A stretch of DNA of 60,000 nt from contig OU612075.1 in NCBI GenBank assembly GCA_914767715.1, forward strand, positions 2,048,001 through 2,108,000, in the 5' to 3' direction. Below the pieces are notes generated by a model. The model saw only the letters and a program-made list of their open reading frames with translations, made no database searches and was not told the DNA's origin. Position numbers and translations under genes: made by a program. The DNA is from Membranipora membranacea (Eukaryota; Bryozoa; Gymnolaemata; Cheilostomatida; Membraniporidae). Position 1 is the stretch's first letter, and every line of letters starts with the position of its first letter. Shown here in pieces: positions 49,801 to 59,791 of the stretch.

Positions 49801-50210
49801 GACCTAGAGATATCTATATCCTAGCATGTTTCGATGATTTATGACATCATTGACTAGGACTAAAAGTTTGTTGTAACATAAATTCAGCTTTTTCCTTCCG
49901 CGCATTGCAAGTGGCATTTTTTACAAATACCCCTCTGCAATTGGCACCATTTGAATGTTAGACTTCGACTTTAGTTATCATGGAATAACTGCAGGCAGTC
50001 AATGTTCCTTGCTGGCAGCCATGAGAAAATTCAGCATTTGATAGAGATCTTTGGAGACAAAACGCATTACAATAATTGTGCCTTGTGTGTCACATAGAAT
50101 TCTGAGAATAGAAATTTAGTTTAGAAATCTCAAGAGACAGGGCTAATGTTTGTTTACTAATTATATTACAGTCGATAGAAATGGAAGAGGAAAAAGAAAT
50201 GCGTATCTAA
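34852..50210 (+). CDS. SLC5-family sodium/solute symporter, SMVT/SMCT-like (fifteen exons, 622 aa)
   Basis: Exons: 34852-34945, 36750-36855, 37200-37359, 37929-37994, 38476-38595, 39128-39279, 39930-40082, 40415-40544, 45447-45535, 45788-45971, 46518-46635, 46977-47193, 47690-47793, 48284-48420, 50172-50210. Every junction is GT-AG and phase is kept across all fourteen. The protein opens with [20 protein letters not shown] (TM1), then [11 protein letters not shown] (about residues 76-86), a hallmark of the multivitamin/monocarboxylate branch (human SLC5A6, A8, A12), and [13 protein letters not shown] (357-369), matching the TM8 serines that bind sodium in this family. A loop with NSS, NST and NMT glycosylation sites precedes the last membrane segment. 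At 622 aa it is of usual family length. The protein should import an organic anion or vitamin with Na+ at the plasma membrane; the substrate cannot be read from sequence. The eighth intron (4.9 kb) holds a LINE remnant. Confidence 0.93.
35017..35215. repeat. Dispersed ~200-bp repeat, copy 2
   Basis: Counterpart of 25965-26165 in the same orientation, within the first intron of the SLC5 gene. Both copies end near the phrase gccccctgattg or acccctgattgg. Confidence 0.75.
36308..36387. repeat. 80-bp palindrome without loop
   Basis: Two 40-nt arms meet at ggta/tacc with about two mismatches. It is in the first SLC5 intron. Only 110 bp farther on lies a second inverted repeat (36501-36589). Confidence 0.9.
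36501..36589. repeat. Inverted repeat with ~33-nt arms and 22-nt loop
   Basis: The arms gtactcagacgggcgcaatg and onward (36501-36534) and 36557-36589 pair with one small bulge. It could be a hairpin MITE; the flanking bases show no obvious target duplication. Confidence 0.85.
36886..36936. repeat. G-tract plus AGTCTG hairpin motif, copy 3
   Basis: Third copy of the dispersed unit, inside intron 2 of the SLC5 gene just after exon 2: gtcggggaccgttggg, then agtctggggggctcagacta. Same orientation as the other two. Confidence 0.55.
41071..41089. repeat. G(19) homopolymer
   Basis: Nineteen consecutive G. A similar run of sixteen G is at 42438-42453. Both are in SLC5 intron 8 and may be assembly-sensitive. 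Confidence 0.9.
41497..41872. repeat. ~59-bp tandem repeat in SLC5 intron 8
   Basis: A unit built of cttgaactctgtaattcctc, tttgtgtacgtctctgtcac and cgtgtcttcaact is repeated about six times with few differences. A 65-codon open frame covers part of it and is not a gene. Confidence 0.9.
43065..43092. repeat. Short hairpin (tgtcaggag arms)
   Basis: Nine- to ten-nt arms tgtcaggag and ctcctgaca enclose an 11-nt loop in SLC5 intron 8. Confidence 0.6.
43918..45039 (-). mobile_element. Non-LTR retrotransposon (LINE) remnant, reverse-transcriptase ORF, 5'-truncated and internally deleted
   Basis: The minus strand encodes 373 residues with reverse-transcriptase motifs of the Jockey/CR1 kind: [43 protein letters not shown] and [16 protein letters not shown]. 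After HIGLPH the frame jumps directly to a C-terminal LINE tail with [17 protein letters not shown]. The palm segment with the YxDD catalytic box and what follows it is missing, although the frame stays open across the join. No endonuclease domain precedes it, so the copy is 5'-truncated, as is usual for LINE insertions. It cannot be active. It lies in intron 8 of the SLC5 gene in antisense orientation. Sequence from about 43680 to 43917 is probably its 3' UTR. Confidence 0.9.
47794..47930 (+). CDS. Open read-through extension of SLC5 exon 13 (possible alternative C-terminus)
   Basis: If the donor at 47794 is not used, the frame stays open for 45 codons to a stop at 47928-47930. The extension is basic at first (KVKRGK), then polar and acidic, ending [11 protein letters not shown], which resembles a cytoplasmic tail. 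It would give a protein of about 609 residues after the last membrane segment. Introns around here are otherwise full of stops, but 45 open codons can also arise by chance. Confidence 0.35.
48471..48573. repeat. Hairpin with ~39-nt arms and 24-nt loop
   Basis: The arms 48471-48510 and 48535-48573 pair with a few mismatches in the middle. Both contain ctctcattctctgcattatg or its complement and gtctcccgga. It lies 50 bp after SLC5 exon 14 in the last intron. Stem and loop dimensions resemble a pre-microRNA, with no other support. Confidence 0.85.
48697..49020 (-). mobile_element. tRNA-derived SINE, copy 2, with target-site duplication
   Basis: Minus-strand element in the last intron of the SLC5 gene. 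The head has tggtctaatggttaagggt and ggttcaattcccgg, in positions typical of internal A and B boxes. The body shares tcgaagaggcagagg, the paired cacaca..agt segments and the ccggcgccggg block with the copy at 9691-10022. The 14-bp sequence cctgactataacat occurs at both borders (48683-48696 and 49020-49033), a target-site duplication that shows a single retroposition event. The element sits within an older dispersed repeat that also occurs near 14720 and 50620. Confidence 0.8.
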
Positions 50211-50974
50211 CTATGAACTAAGGGCACTGACATCAAGACTACTCTATTATCATGTGTATCTGTGATCGTTAGAGTCAATTTAGTATGAGTACCTAACATG
50301 TACCCGCCCCTAATTATTAAAATTGAACTCGGGTCGTCACACCGAATTCCTCATGATGGTACTCATGCTAAGTGAATTAGTTCACTCTAAATTGATCAGA
50401 GATATACATGCAATAGTATATCACATCATCAGTGTGTGAACTAAGAGCACAGGAGAACAGACTCTGAGTTTGTGCTTCTCGCATGTAGGAGGTACAGTTA
50501 TTATCATAAGTGGTTTGACTCTCAGGAGAGAACTGCACTTTGGCTAATGGTTTGAGCTCATTTTAAGCTGACTTTCAAGACTACCATCAACAACCAATGC
50601 ATGGTATAGTCAGGCAGTTACTTATGATAAAGTTTTGTCAGATAAAACTTTGTCATATGTATCTGTCTGATTATAACAAGCATAGGTCTTTGGGTAGTCT
50701 TTAACTGCAATAATTTGCTCTCAATCAATCTATTCATTTTTGCATCGAATTCTGTGATAGCAGACAATTAGCGATTCACCACATTGCTGTACACATTTTT
50801 ATAACTTTTGTTGAGTTTCATTTCATGTCATTGTCTATCACCTGCATGTAAAAAATGTATTTAAAAATGATCGTAGACGACAATAAAAAGTATTGATAAA
50901 TAATTTGCTCCAGTATTGAAGCTTTCATACCCCAACTGATCACTCAAACTGAGACAACTCCCACCCGACACCAG

Positions 50975-51226
50975 CCTGACTATACGATAACTACACTGAT
51001 GGAACAAACTGATCCTTCTGAGAGCTATGGGAGCCCATTGCCTGTTATCTGGAAAGTATTGCCTAATACAACTACCCTCCCCCCATCTAGCCAAGGCCAA
51101 GGCCAAGGTCAAGGCCAAGGCCAAGGCCAAGGCGATAATCCAGTAGTAATAAATAATATTTTATTAAATAATGACATTCAACGATTACTTCACGATATGC
51201 TTGTTGTGACTGGGGATATTTGCTAA
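50975..51226 (+). CDS. Candidate alternative last exon of the SLC5 gene (QG-repeat tail)
   Basis: After an acceptor (cacccgacaccag) the frame is open for 83 codons in phase 0, which fits exon 14 (phase 0 at 48420), as does the short last exon at 50172. It starts PDYTITTLMEQTDPSESYG, contains a run of Gln-Gly dipeptides coded by a ggccaa hexanucleotide repeat (51090-51132) and ends HDMLVVTGDIC. Used in place of the 12-residue tail it would give about 693 aa. It may instead be part of the 3' UTR or an unrelated exon. Confidence 0.35.
   Translation, partial: PDYTITTLMEQTDPSESYGSPLPVIWKVLPNTTTLPPSSQGQGQGQGQGQGQGDNPVVINNILLNNDIQRLLHDMLVVTGDIC
51090..51132. repeat. (GGCCAA)n hexanucleotide repeat
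   Basis: About seven units, one with a variant base (ggtcaa). In the plus frame of the surrounding open stretch it codes for Gln-Gly repeats; the minus frame gives an Ala-Leu run that is not thought to be real. Confidence 0.85.
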
Positions 51227-51835
51227 TATCAAGCTGCAATTGTATCCAAAGCGCAAAACTAAATTAAAATTCTGGATGATTTTGATGATTTTAATGATTT
51301 TAATATAATATTGATAAACTATAATCAATAAATCAAGTTTAGAAATAAAATGGAATGCATAAAAGGAACAATCATGAACAAACACAGTTACTGCAAGTAA
51401 GCTTTGCATGTTGATAAGAATGATTACATTTAAAAAGTAATTTTGAATTAAAATTACACATATAGCACAATGGACATCATCGATACAAGAAAATATTCAG
51501 TGATTCATTCATAGACAAAATAAGAGAGTCAATACTTCGTATTTCCAGAGATTACAACAGTTTGCCTTAGAGTTATAAGCCTTTAGCCTTAGAGTTATAA
51601 GGGCTCAGGGGTGTGTGAATAAGAGAGGGTCAAGTCCGTAGGCTAAAATTAGCAGCATTGGTTTAAGAGGAGCCCCTGTGCATACAGTCTAATGACGAAG
51701 GGGATTTACTTCATGCTTCAACTTATGACCCTTTCAATGGCCTTATTCTTGCAAACAAGCGACGAAAAGTTGTGGCTTGTTGATGAAACACCCCAAGTAA
51801 CCCAAAGTCAGCAGCAGGAGGAATCTAAGGCTACA

Positions 51836-53809
51836 TTACTGCTCATTTTTCCACTGAGAGAACCATCTCGAGTAGAACTGTAACATGTCATCAAAGTCCT
51901 CATCGGCAGCTTTCCTGTCGCCTAGCTGGAGGCTTTTGATGGAGAAGTGATAGGTGGGTAGGGAGGGGTGGTAGGATGCATCGAGGATGTACAGCTGGTT
52001 CGATTGAGAATCATAGGCTAAATCGAAGGGGTTTGTGATCTTGGAGTGACACTTCTCGTCACAGAGCTCGATCGGAGCTGATCTGGACTCTTTCAAATCA
52101 AACTGGTTGATGGAGAGGGAAGCTCGGTTTACACTGTAAAGTTTGTTATCGACTACCTCCATGGAACCTGAAAGAGATAATTGAAATCATTAAAGTCACC
52201 AGCTAAGGATATAAATTGCATTATTAAATTTAATGTTGGGCCAGGAGAGTACAGATATCTACTATGGTTGATGAAATAAAATTTATGGTTTACCAAATAA
52301 AATAGTGTTATATCTAGTTTGGCAATTATCACAGCTACATTATTGATTTGATTGGATATGATTGGTATATCAGACATTTTTGCGAGAAGTGTATAACAGT
52401 GATATAAACCTACCAGGATAGAAATCAGCCTGTCCATACTGAGTGACGAAGCTGACATCACCGCTGGAGACCTCTACCCTCTCAATAAGGCCCATATCAA
52501 CATCGGCCAGATAAATCTCCTGTTCATCTGAGGACAACTCCAAATGAGCAACAGCAGTAGGTCCTCCAGTCACAGTCTTTGCATTCGAGAGTTTTCCATT
52601 AGGGATTCCCATGCTCTTCACAAGATGGCCGCCTCTAGCAGTACTTGTCCAGTAGACAGTCTTCTCATCCCGAGATACAGCTCCAGTATGAGGAAAACTG
52701 TTTTCATCTTCTGAGAGTTCAGCCACTGTTTCGACTTTCTGTAAGATGAAACCAAAAAGTTTTGATTTGCATGTCTTCCGCAAAACCTAAATTATGTATA
52801 TGATTTAAAAAAAAAATTTAAAACAAAGCATGTTAAAGATTTTTCCAAAATTGCAACATCTGAGTGTTTCAAGAAATTATGGTCAATTTCTATCCATCTA
52901 TCTATATGTTGTCGACATGACCTACGCTCAATATTCCAAGCAAATAAAACAACATTTGGAAAAGATTTGCTGTGAATCTGGAAATAAGTGAACCAGTTAT
53001 ATTTACCTTGCTAGTATAGTCGTATTTTCTGAGGCTATCATAATCGAACACATATAGCCCTGAGGGTCTTGATATAATCCTAGTGATGTATTTGAACTTG
53101 GCAGCTAATCCAGTACCATCAACTGATGACCTCATGGCTAACAACCCTGCAGAAGGTGCACCAGCCACCATAACGCTGTCACCTACAAATCAGAAATAAG
53201 ATTCGTTGTTAGGCCAGAGAAGTGATTTGAATTATGAGACAATTGGTTCCTTGTGACATGCGTGAGTTAGAAAGATGCTTCGGAAATGAGAGTCAAAAAC
53301 TTGAATTAGAAGAAATAATAATAACCTAGTTACATAGCCATAGCGCTCATAAATATATGCCCTGGAACAAAGTACTAAATTGGAATTCAAAAAGATATCG
53401 GTAGACGCTTACCTGTATTTTTGTTAAGTTCATAGATAGCAGTTTCATCAGCGTATAAGACGACATCAGGATTAGAGGGGTTAGCAGCTACCCCTACAGC
53501 ATGCACCGTAGACAAGTCGCCCACAGTTTGTACAGTGTCAGCAGATTTATCGGCCAGTGAGACTTTGGGCAGTGCAGATAACTACAAGAGATAGAGAGAG
53601 TATAAATTGTGTTTCTAGGAAACTCCAATAAACGCATTGTACAAATTCTCATAATATATGTGGTGGCATAAGAAACACAAATTACAAAAAAGTAACAGCA
53701 ATGTCCAAAATTATACCTTTGCTGGAGGAATTCCTCTTGGGAAGGCAGCAGTTCTAACAATGAGCAGACAGCAGTAAATTGCACAGGCAGCTCCGACAGA
53801 GGTCTTCAT
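51836..53809 (-). CDS. Secreted beta-propeller protein, NHL/YWTD/SMP-30-like (five exons, 364 aa)
   Basis: Exons in transcript order: 53717-53809, 53413-53581, 53007-53182, 52414-52738, 51836-52167; GT-AG borders and phase agree at all four introns. The first exon encodes a signal peptide of about 22 residues starting MKTSVGAACAIYCCLL. The rest is made of repeated blades, visible as PDVVLYADETAIYELN, SGLYVFDYDSLRKYD, EKTVYWTSTARGGHLV, EQEIYLADVDMGLIERV, NKLYSVNRASLSINQF and NQLYILDASYH. These hydrophobic-Tyr/Trp strand motifs, spaced about 40-60 residues, are typical of NHL, YWTD or SMP-30 propellers; which one is not clear. A single CDEKC pair may form a disulphide. The product should be extracellular. 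No membrane segment follows. Partner and role are unknown. Confidence 0.85.
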
Positions 53810-53900
53810 TTTCTTCTATGTGTGTGCAGTGTTACTTTAGATATGATCAAATGGTTTGAGTTTGAGATGTTTTGTGAACCTTAGATAGATCAGGCTCCCC

Positions 53901-53907
53901 TTATATG
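53901..53907 (-). promoter_or_regulatory. TATA box of the beta-propeller gene
   Basis: The minus strand reads CATATAAGGGG about 95 bp upstream of the start codon at 53809. A transcription start near 53870 would give a 5' UTR of about 60 nt. Supported by motif and position only. Confidence 0.55.
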
Positions 53908-54240
53908 CACCCTGAAATGTAGTAAACAAATCGTCTGATTGGCCTATTCTCGGTGATGTCACAGGATCTGCCTGACGGCAATTTAGCCTGTGGTCTTGAT
54001 TGAAGCCACCTGCAAGTTGTAGATTTTAAGAGAGGGTTCATTTTTTTGTTTATATCCAAGGCTTTGTATTAGAGACTTGTTGTTGAGGCCGCACATCAGG
54101 TATTGATTATCCTATTGCTGTTATTTTATCTAATATCTGTCAACTCAATCACTCCTAAGACAAAAAATAATCCGAAACATGAAAAACAAGCAAATTATAT
54201 TTAACAGCGGGAGTCACTGTTTTTTTAAAGGTCATCCACA

Positions 54241-54489
54241 GGCCCGTAGTTTTAGGGGAGGCAGGGAGGCACTGCCTAGAACTAGAACTGCCTCCCTTAG
54301 AAAGCTAAATACAGTGGCCTAAAAACACTATAATTGAGCAAAACATATCAGAATCAGCTCCTCTGGGATTTCTATTTGCTAGTTATATGCCTCAAAATAC
54401 TTGGAGAGGAGCTTACAGCTCCCCTCCTGGTGATGCTTCGGACTCGCTTCAGACTTTTGCCTCCCCTACAATTTTTCTAAGCTACGGCC
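54241..54489. mobile_element. MITE-like element with GGCCGTAG ends, copy 2
   Basis: The ends read ggcccgtag and ctacggcc, forming short terminal inverted repeats. The inside matches the element at 15242-15476 in reverse orientation. A 61-codon plus-strand open frame crosses it but is not shared by the other copy. Confidence 0.65.
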
Positions 54490-54951
54490 TTGCATATTGC
54501 TTTTCTGTTGTTGCTCTTCATCTGAAACAATCGGTGTTTTTCAGTGCGATGTGCCATATTCAAAAGCTTTAGACTTGAGCCTTAAATTGTGACCTTTTCA
54601 TTGTTATCGATTTCCCCAATTTGAACTGTTGTTGCTGCCAACAATTATGACTTTGATTTCATTTATTGTTTGCAAGACATAACACATTAAAATTTTAATT
54701 CAACTGGCTTGATTCAAGCATATGGTCGGTTGATCAAGTTGAATGTGATTCCGAGACAATTTGCGAATAGCTTGCTGTTTTTGGGAAATGTTCAATAACT
54801 CACTTCAGATAAAGGTAAAGTGGTAATTGAATTTGATTTTTGGCATAAAAAAACATCCAAAATATTGTCTTTTTACAAGTTGTCTACGCAGTATGTATTC
54901 CTCAGTATCTATTATATGATTTTGTGAACCGCCGTAAAAATGCCTGTAGAC

Positions 54952-55336
54952 TTAAAGGGCAACCAAGGTTTCAAACAATTTCTCATTGATGGCCATTGAT
55001 TAATAGCAGATTGCACCTTCTGCATGGGGAAAAAGACAAAATATAATTTGGATGATTATTCAGCCAGAAATTTTGTGAAACATTTCTTCCATCAGGTACT
55101 CAAACTCAACTAAAAGAGAATACCACATAGCAGTTTCATGTTCCTGTTATTATTTAGCCTATGCTCTATAATTATTACAGCAAAGTCTTGGAACCTCCTC
55201 TAAAATGAAGTGTTACCCAGCTTAGAGTCAGCAACTACTTTGAGTTTTGCATTGCGTAATGCACAAAGCTGATGCTGCCCAGCACATTATTTGCTACCCA
55301 TTAATGCATTGCTGCGAAACCTTGGTTGCCCTTTAA
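54952..55336. mobile_element. MITE with 21-bp perfect terminal inverted repeats flanked by TTAA
   Basis: The sequence ttaaagggcaaccaaggttt (54952-54971, plus one more base) recurs in exact reverse complement at 55316-55336. The element of about 385 bp has no coding capacity. TTAA at both outer ends fits piggyBac-type target duplication, and TA insertion as for Tc1/mariner is also possible. A fragment resembling the end (caaccaaggtttcaaa) occurs at 40275-40295. Confidence 0.8.
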
Positions 55337-55339
55337 CAA

Positions 55340-58300
55340 AGGAGGAAATGGTATTTATTGGTCTCGCCCATTCGAACATTAAATTAAATCTCATTTCAAA
55401 TGGGAAAAACAATTCATCGAAAGTGTCAGCACAACCAAAACTTTTCTTTCTCGCTAAAAGGCAATAATCTAAGCAGTAAATTGTTATGTATTCTTCCGAT
55501 ATTATCGTAAACGAAAATTTGCAGGTGATTCATAAGAACCTTTCTGCATTTGCAATCATGTGTTGGCCATCTTCATTTGCAGCATACTACAAAGACTCTT
55601 TTATCATCAAAAGTGTGCAGGAGGCTTTAACAGATGAGTCATTTTTGTGTAGTTAGATGATTGCAACCACTGCAACGCTTGCTGAGCTTTTCATAACATA
55701 AACTGCTTGCTGCCGACAGCGAGATAAAACTATACAAGCCGGCAGCGGCAGTGAATCATAAAACGCGTGCAGCACAGGTGTTAGGCTCCTATTGTTTCTA
55801 AACAGCTGCTTGAATTGCAAAACAGTGTGTGCTGTTTTCGTTTCCGAGCTTTGATATTTCGCAAAAGCATGGGTTTTGTTTTGCAAAATAAAAAGTTTCA
55901 CAACAAAAAATTGGGTACAATGTACATGTGAACAGCATTGCTTATCTCCTTTAATGGAAATAAGCACAGAGTAATAATACGTCAAACGTACAAATTACAA
56001 ACTGTGCACAATTACGTAGGCACAACAGAGCAGCCAAAAACACACAGCCTGCTTTTGGTGCAGGCAAGAAAATTTATACTCATCTTATACTCCCAAACAA
56101 AACCCTCCCACAAGATTATAGCGATAAAAATGTCGACAAGAAATCGGACAGAGTTTGGCTATTGAGTGGCTCATTTGAGCTGGCACATTAGGGCCTGCAC
56201 TGTATACAACAGGAAAATTTGGCCTAAACTTCTGGCACTTTGACATAAGATTAGACCTTATACAACATGAATAATTTATGGTTGAGGAAAAAAGACAACA
56301 TAGACTGAACATTGCTACGGACATCGTTGACCAGGAAAGGTATAAGCCTGCCTAAATAAAGTAACGGGCTGTCACACAAAAACAGGTTAGAGTCAATGAC
56401 ATTTGGTATCTGCCAAGGTTTGAGAATACTCTCATCGGACAGACGACGGTATATCATGGCCAAAGATGTTGACAGGGGTAATTTTTCTTATACAGTCAAA
56501 GGATGCAATGCCCGAACCATGAATAACGCTAAATCTTTGTGAGTAAGAGTGTTAAATAGGTTTATCTGGCAAAGCCAAGAATTGCCACAGTTTAAGTAGA
56601 ACATCTAGGTACCAAAGCCTTCAGCGGGCATTTTGGCACAGCAAAAAAGCAATCATGGAAAACAAACTTTCTTTGACGATCATTGCATTTTGTTATGTCA
56701 TAATAAACCTCATGGGACATATTTATTTATCCATTACCTAACCAATTCCGCTGATAAGTGTAATAACGATTTTATCAGCCATTAGTAAATTTGTTTGCTC
56801 CCATAAGCACTCTCATTTTTTTCGAAAAAAGAACCCTTTGAACTTGAAAGTATTCTAGTGCTAGTGGCCAACCATCGTTTATGTACCTGGGATGGTAGAA
56901 AATGGATGTCACTAATTTAATTTGGAACAGCCCTTATAGACTCTCAAAGTTTTGAGACTATTTTTGCAGCAACAAAAAAAAAAATGATGCCTAATAGGCT
57001 TGAGAAAATAAGGCTCCTTTAGTATATCCAAACGAAATTTCAAACTTCTCAATTGGGATGATGACGAAAATTTGTATTGAAAACAATAACATGAGAGAAT
57101 CATTGTATTTAATACCAGATAAAACTTTATTCTTTCCAAATATCTGCACAATTCTCATCTGACGATGGCCAGCCGAGATAAAAAGGCTCCACAAACATCG
57201 GCTCTACCAATACAGAGCATATGGTGATTCCAACAATGTAAATAAAAAAAAATGTATGTCTTCTGGAATTGTCTGCTCAGAAAAAATGAGAAGATTATTC
57301 TTTATATATAGTAGGTATATGATTCAGATCTTGACAACAGGATAAAAGAAAATTCTATAATATTGTAAAGAAAACATTAAAGTATTATTATAAAGTAACA
57401 ATGTAAAAAGTTTCCAAGTTTTGTCTGTACAACGAATGTGTGAGATTGTTTGTTTACGAGGTAAAGTTAAGTTCATAGCATTGACTTTCAACAATTGTTA
57501 TACCAAGGAGTTGTTGCTCCTTGGTTATACTATATATAATTACTATTGATGATATAGGTATGGTACTGACTGGGCACAACAATAATACTTAATTTGATAC
57601 AATCTTTTATACCTGAGGTGAGAGAAGCGTAGAAGTGTTACCAGAATATTCACAAACTTTTCAATTGACAAAAAATAGGCCAAAACTTCATGATCAATTA
57701 ACAATGATTCACAACATTATTACGACAGAGCAAGGGTTTCAAACTTATCATTTTCTGAAAAACCTTTCCGCAAACATTAATAGTTAAAAACAATAAAAAG
57801 CACTACGGAGGATGCGATGAGAAATACTATTGAATGCACACTATTGCCATTTTGGATTGGATGAGTATATTATTTTGTCAACAAGGCGTTGCCTGACAAC
57901 AACAACCCTGCTTAGAAGACGAGACAAGGTAGCAGGGAAGATAATTTGTATATAAGGTAAAGTGCAAGTTGTTGCACACTATGTCAGCGTGAATACAGTT
58001 CTAAAACAGTGCACATACTTGTGTACAGTATACAATACATATACACTGTAAATACCACAGTATGAAGAGCCAGTACACCTGAATACTCCTGTCTCAACAT
58101 GTATATACAAGCTGTATCAGCACATGTTGTTCATACATAAAACCAAATTTTTATAAAGGTAGCCACAGTGCCCAACAACCAGACTTTTACCATAAGATGT
58201 AGTCGGATACCTTCTCCCAGTAAAACAATGACTAGATATTGCACATGTAAAAGACTTTGCTCTTGACTTGCACCAACTTCGAGTTTCTCTTTGAATCATT

Positions 58301-58825
58301 GATTGTTTGCTAGTCTTCTGTGTGGTTTGCAGACTTCGTGACCACAGGCTACCAGTAGTTCTGCAGTGAATATTACTCAGGCAGTGATTGGCCTGTATGG
58401 ATTGTCGTTCATGCCAAACTGATGCCTGTAAAGGAATGATAAATGAGAAAATCTAACTTTTTGAATGTTATCATAGTTTTAGAGAGCAGTTACAAATGTG
58501 TGTCATTGGTTTGACCTGATATTATGTATTCCTTTACTTATTGCACTATTTTATCAAGAACTCACAATATCAGTGTATATACGTAAACAGCAATAGCAAT
58601 GAAGTACCTTAGTGATAAAAATAAATGAAACTGTTCAGAAACCTCGAAAATCACATTCGTGAAATTTTGCATGGAAATGATATGTCTGGCGTTGGCATTT
58701 AGAAAAAAGGAAATGTTCTTTGGCTTGGCCAGGATTGATGAATTTTCTGATGAAGATTGCCCATCCCCGAGGAAGCTTAGCCAACTAGCTATAACCAAAG
58801 GAAAAAACGAGCAAATCAGTGAAAC
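55340..58825. other. Intergenic region right of the MITE
   Basis: Open frames of up to 110 codons (for example 55653-55985 on the minus strand) show no family features, repeats of exon structure or plausible signal peptide. Apart from a short hairpin at 57499-57530 I see nothing supportable. Confidence 0.55.
57499..57530. repeat. Short hairpin (ataccaaggag arms)
   Basis: The arms ttataccaaggag and ctccttggttata enclose a 6-nt loop in intergenic DNA. The core ccaaggag/ctccttgg also occurs at 21415-21436 and 21770, so it may be part of a dispersed repeat. Confidence 0.6.
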
Positions 58826-59654
58826 TTACGCAGTGAAGTCATTTTCTATAAGATTGTTATCTTCAGTACTACTTAGCCCAGGTTCTATTATATCTGAGTA
58901 AGCCACACTGGGCTGGTTGTCTCTCCCGTCCTGAAGCTGCAGTGTCCAGAAGGGCAAAGGCTTCTTTCTGCACCAACCGCGCTTTCTATAAAAATAATTC
59001 AAACATTCCAATTTAGGCTAACCGAATACTTACCAAAGAGGAGTAAAGCATTCACAAGAGGAATAAATTCTTCATTTTTAAAAATTGATGCTAGCTAGCA
59101 TTGTCACCGCTCCTAAACAAGCTAAACTAAACCATATATTTATTCCTATTTAAATATTTATATTAAAATATATTCCTATTTATATATATTCCTATTTAAA
59201 TATATATTTAAATATATTCCTATTCATATATATTCCTATTTAAATATATTCCCATTTAAATATATTCCTATCTAAATATATTATATTTAAATATTATATA
59301 TTTATTCCTCCAATATTTACTTATCTAGCGTAAATCCTTGTAATAAAGAAAAAATAACAATTCTACTTTCAGCACTGATGAGAATAATATTATGTCTACT
59401 AAACATCACTTATTTTCAATAACATCTGCATGTAAAAAAAGTGCAAATGAAGCCTAAATATAGAAACCTATTTTGGCTAAAAGACATCAATAGCCTGAGT
59501 TTAAGAGCTTAGCTGAAAAATATTGAGCCAAGGAGATGGTAAGATAACTTACCTGCTAAGAGCTATACAGCTGATGACAGCTATTCCAATAAATACACAC
59601 GTCACCATGATAGCTATTGGTATAGCGTTCTTCTGTGTAACTAGATAATTGGGT
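58826..59654 (-). CDS. 3' part of a single-pass membrane protein with ITIM-like tail (partial)
   Basis: Two exons are clear: 59553-59654 encodes PNYLVTQKNAIPIAIMV and the rest of one membrane segment (about 20 residues), and 58826-58985 encodes the cytoplasmic tail of 52 residues and the stop. The junction keeps phase (ag+a gives Arg). The tail starts basic (KRGWCRKK), as a stop-transfer anchor would, and contains SVAYSDI, which fits the ITIM consensus (small/hydrophobic-x-Tyr-x-x-Ile/Val/Leu). A 30-nt exon at 59762-59791 with matching phase (QHITQGKTVT) may precede the membrane exon. The extracellular part is beyond the right end, so the receptor type cannot be named. Confidence 0.7.
59150..59315. 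repeat. AT-rich tandem repeat in the tail intron
   Basis: Units of about 20 bp with tattcctatttaaatata repeat irregularly, mixed with plain AT runs, in the intron between the last two exons of the membrane protein. Confidence 0.8.
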
Positions 59655-59761
59655 CTATAATAAGAAATGAGAAAAACACGTCAGGGGCTGAGCAAATATA
59701 AATACAATGTTATTTAATTTGGAAAAGGACAAGTTATTTTCTCATTTATTTTATTTCTTAC

Positions 59762-59791
59762 GTAACAGTTTTCCCCTGGGTAATATGTTGC
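59762..59791 (-). CDS. Possible 30-nt micro-exon of the membrane protein
   Basis: Acceptor tactag at 59792 and donor gttac/gtaag at 59762 enclose 30 nt whose reading (phase 1 in, phase 2 out) joins the membrane exon without breaking the frame. The peptide QHITQGKTVT would be a juxtamembrane stalk. The exon is very short and rests on signals alone. Confidence 0.3.

Noticed and set aside
50861-51130. Ala/Leu-repeat minus-strand frame resembling a signal peptide
   Set aside because: The start MALALALTLALALA is the antisense reading of a ggccaa repeat; the rest has no features and no splice context.
55653-55985. 110-codon minus-strand frame
   Set aside because: No family motif, no hydrophobic start or domain pattern, and no matching splice partners; expected by chance in intergenic DNA of this size.
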